From Clostridiales bacterium UBA4696 (GTDB lineage: Bacteria > Bacillota > Clostridia > Oscillospirales > Oscillospiraceae), in assembly GCA_002404795.1 (NCBI GenBank), contig DHKK01000072.1, positions 23,221 to 45,369 of the forward strand: 22,149 nt of DNA. Direction: 5' to 3'. The notes below the pieces were generated by a model. That model was not told the DNA's origin, did not search any database, and saw nothing but the letters and a program-made list of their open reading frames with translations. How positions within the stretch are numbered: position 1 is the stretch's first letter; every line of letters starts with the position of its first letter. The position numbers were made by a program, and so were the translations under genes. This document shows, piece by piece, positions 20,688 through 22,149 of the stretch.

Positions 20688-22149
20688 AGCAATCGGATGT
20701 TTTTCGGTGCGAAAAAATGACCCGCTGCGGGTCACCGAATTTCAGAAAAATTTCAAGCTCGACACGCTCGCGTGTGCTTCCCTTTTTGACGACAATGTGG
20801 TCGAGAATCGTTGTGACAAGCGCGGCATCCACGCCGTTTTCAAAGGACAGCTTCTGTTCCAGCGCCGACCGGATCTCCTGCATCTGTGCCTGCGTGATCC
20901 TGCTCTTTTCTTCTTCCTGCCTGATCTCGGCGAGCTGCAATTCCAGACGCTGCATCTGGTCGTTGAAGCCGTCGTTTCGTTTTTTGAACTCCGCCATATT
21001 GATCGCACCGGCAATGCTCATTTCAAGCAGCCGGTCTTTTTTCTGTTCCAACGATTGCAGTTCTTCTTCGATGCGAACACTTTCGCGTCGGAAGTCGCGC
21101 TCGTTCGGCACAGCCTCAATCACCTTCATGACTGCGTTGATCACTGCTTTTTTATCCTGTACAAGCCCTTCAAAAATCCGCGCCATGATCTGGTTCAAAT
21201 CCGATGTCCAGAGCTGCGGAGACGAACAGCCCGCGCGGCCGCGGTCGCGGTAAACCCTGCATTGCCAGACCTCCTGGCTGCCAGCCTGCGTTTTATAGAT
21301 CTGCCGGTGATAGCCCTTGCCGTGTTCCTCGCAGATGATTTTGCCGCTGTAGGGATAGCGGTTGTGGAAATCCGCGCCGCTGGCGTGTGCCTGCATCTGT
21401 TTGCTTCGTGCTTTGTAGAGGGCGTTCGCCCTGTCCCAGAGTTCTTCTGAGACAATCGCCGGTACTGACGGGTCCGGGTACATGACCCACTCGTCCTCAT
21501 CGAGAAATACCTTTCGCTTGCTTCGGTAGTCAACAGTCTGGCTCTTGTTGCCGCAGTACCAGCCCTTGTATTTGGGATTGCAGAGGATGTGACGAATGGT
21601 CAGCACATTGAATGCGTTGCCCTGTCTGCTTGTAAAGCCCTCGTCGAACAGGATCTGCGAAATACGCCGGATGCCAAGCTGCCGGTTCGCATACAGGTCA
21701 AAGATACGCCGGACCGCTTGCGCCTCCGTTTCGTTGATCGTCAGTACGCAGCCGCTTTTGTCATAGCCCCAGAGCCGGTCATTTCCCAGCACATGACCGT
21801 TTTTGATTGCCTGCCGGAAGCCGAATTTCAGACGTTCCGAGAGTTTTCGCACCTCGTCCTGTGCTACGCCTGCCATGACGACCAGCCGGAACTCGCTGTC
21901 CGGGTCGAGTGTGTTGATGTTGTCGTTCTGGAACAGAACGCCGACATCATGCTCCAGAAGCTCCTGCGTGTACTGGATGCTGTCCAGCGTAGAACGCGAG
22001 AAGCGGGATATCTCCTTCGTGATGATAAAATCGAAACGCCCGTCTTTGGCGTCCTGTATCATCCGAAGGAAGCTATCCCGCTTCTTTATGCTGGTACCGC
22101 TGATGCCCTCGTCGATATAACCTGGTACATAGCTCCAGCTTCGTTTGGA
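20671..22149 (-). CDS. Large serine recombinase (SpoIVCA/CisA-like), N-terminus beyond the window
   Basis: The visible 492 residues are open to the window edge; an estimated 40-60 N-terminal residues, including the catalytic serine, lie outside. The rest of the resolvase domain is clear: YIDEGISGTSIKKRD, DFIITKEISRFSRSTLDS and AGVAQDEVRKLSERLKFGF. The recombinase domain follows (GYDKSGCVLTINETEAQAVRRI, LCNPKYKGWYCGNK), then a zinc-ribbon region (KIICEEHG, WQCRVYRDRGRAGC) and a coiled coil (EELQSLEQKKDRLLEM to MQRLELQLAEIRQEEEK). Its stop codon overlaps the end of the sigK fragment from the opposite strand by 17 bp, so it lies exactly at the junction. That position points to a dedicated sigK-excising recombinase rather than a resident phage integrase, though the chemistry is the same. 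The stretch looks lower in GC than its neighbours. Confidence 0.93.
   Translation of the reverse strand, partial: SKRSWSYVPGYIDEGISGTSIKKRDSFLRMIQDAKDGRFDFIITKEISRFSRSTLDSIQYTQELLEHDVGVLFQNDNINTLDPDSEFRLVVMAGVAQDEVRKLSERLKFGFRQAIKNGHVLGNDRLWGYDKSGCVLTINETEAQAVRRIFDLYANRQLGIRRISQILFDEGFTSRQGNAFNVLTIRHILCNPKYKGWYCGNKSQTVDYRSKRKVFLDEDEWVMYPDPSVPAIVSEELWDRANALYKARSKQMQAHASGADFHNRYPYSGKIICEEHGKGYHRQIYKTQAGSQEVWQCRVYRDRGRAGCSSPQLWTSDLNQIMARIFEGLVQDKKAVINAVMKVIEAVPNERDFRRESVRIEEELQSLEQKKDRLLEMSIAGAINMAEFKKRNDGFNDQMQRLELQLAEIRQEEEKSRITQAQMQEIRSALEQKLSFENGVDAALVTTILDHIVVKKGSTRERVELEIFLKFGDPQRVIFSHRKTSDCFNPCS
20676..22149. mobile_element. Left end of a sigK-intervening (skin-like) element
   Basis: SigK homology ends at about 20672-20682, and everything from there to the window edge is foreign to sigK and codes for a serine recombinase on the - strand. 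The element therefore begins at this junction and extends past 22149. The exact crossover point cannot be placed, because the short core repeat can be found only by comparison with the other junction. Cargo, length and right end are not visible. Confidence 0.8.

Noticed and set aside
1..22149. tRNA, rRNA, CRISPR arrays and tandem repeats
   Set aside because: No cloverleaf-like segment, ribosomal RNA stretch or regularly spaced repeat was found on reading both strands; only the inverted repeats listed were seen.

Overview
The window reads as chromosomal DNA of a high-GC, spore-forming, anaerobic Firmicute, most likely a gut-type Clostridia (Oscillospirales-like). The evidence is a ferredoxin-dependent 2-oxoacid oxidoreductase, strong AGGAGG-type ribosome sites, a CsaB-type cell-wall pyruvyl transferase, BlaI/M56 and MerR regulators, and the 5' part of the mother-cell sporulation sigma factor gene sigK. 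Genus is not determinable from the sequence alone.

Layout. (1) 52-5450, + strand: a five-gene operon behind a clear sigma-A promoter, iorA-iorB-paaK-(ACT-ACT protein)-aminotransferase, closed by a hairpin. Together these would transaminate aromatic amino acids, decarboxylate the arylpyruvates to aryl-acetyl-CoA with reduction of ferredoxin, and interconvert the CoA ester and the free aryl acetate. (2) 10411 down to 5462, - strand: a housekeeping operon, VTT-family membrane protein, GNAT acetyltransferase, NAD(P)HX dehydratase, a lipoprotein, alanine racemase, MazF-type RNase with no antitoxin gene beside it, and a small unknown protein whose ribosome site is buried in a terminator-like hairpin. 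(3) 14452 down to 10483, - strand: a GT4-CsaB fusion, a second GT4 and pyroglutamyl peptidase, each overlapping the next by 4 bp. (4) 14591-17005, + strand: a DUF4330-type protein, an O-antigen ligase/polymerase-type membrane protein and a DUF3783-type protein. Blocks 3 and 4 diverge from face-to-face promoters that share a palindrome and probably make and pyruvylate a secondary cell-wall polysaccharide. (5) 18995 down to 17077, - strand: a BlaI-family repressor and an M56-M23 fusion metalloprotease, with two matching operator dyads over the promoter. (6) 20340 down to 18985, - strand: a MerR regulator fused to an RDD membrane domain, with a MerR-type 19-bp-spaced promoter.

(7) 20484-22149: the most striking part. 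The sigK reading frame starts normally and then breaks off after about 63 conserved residues, at the -RLVAHI- region. Immediately there, on the opposite strand, lies a large serine recombinase that runs off the end of the window. This is the arrangement of a 'skin' (sigK intervening) element, in which a dedicated recombinase excises DNA from sigK in the mother cell. Only one junction is inside the window, so the other half of sigK, the att core and the element's cargo cannot be seen.
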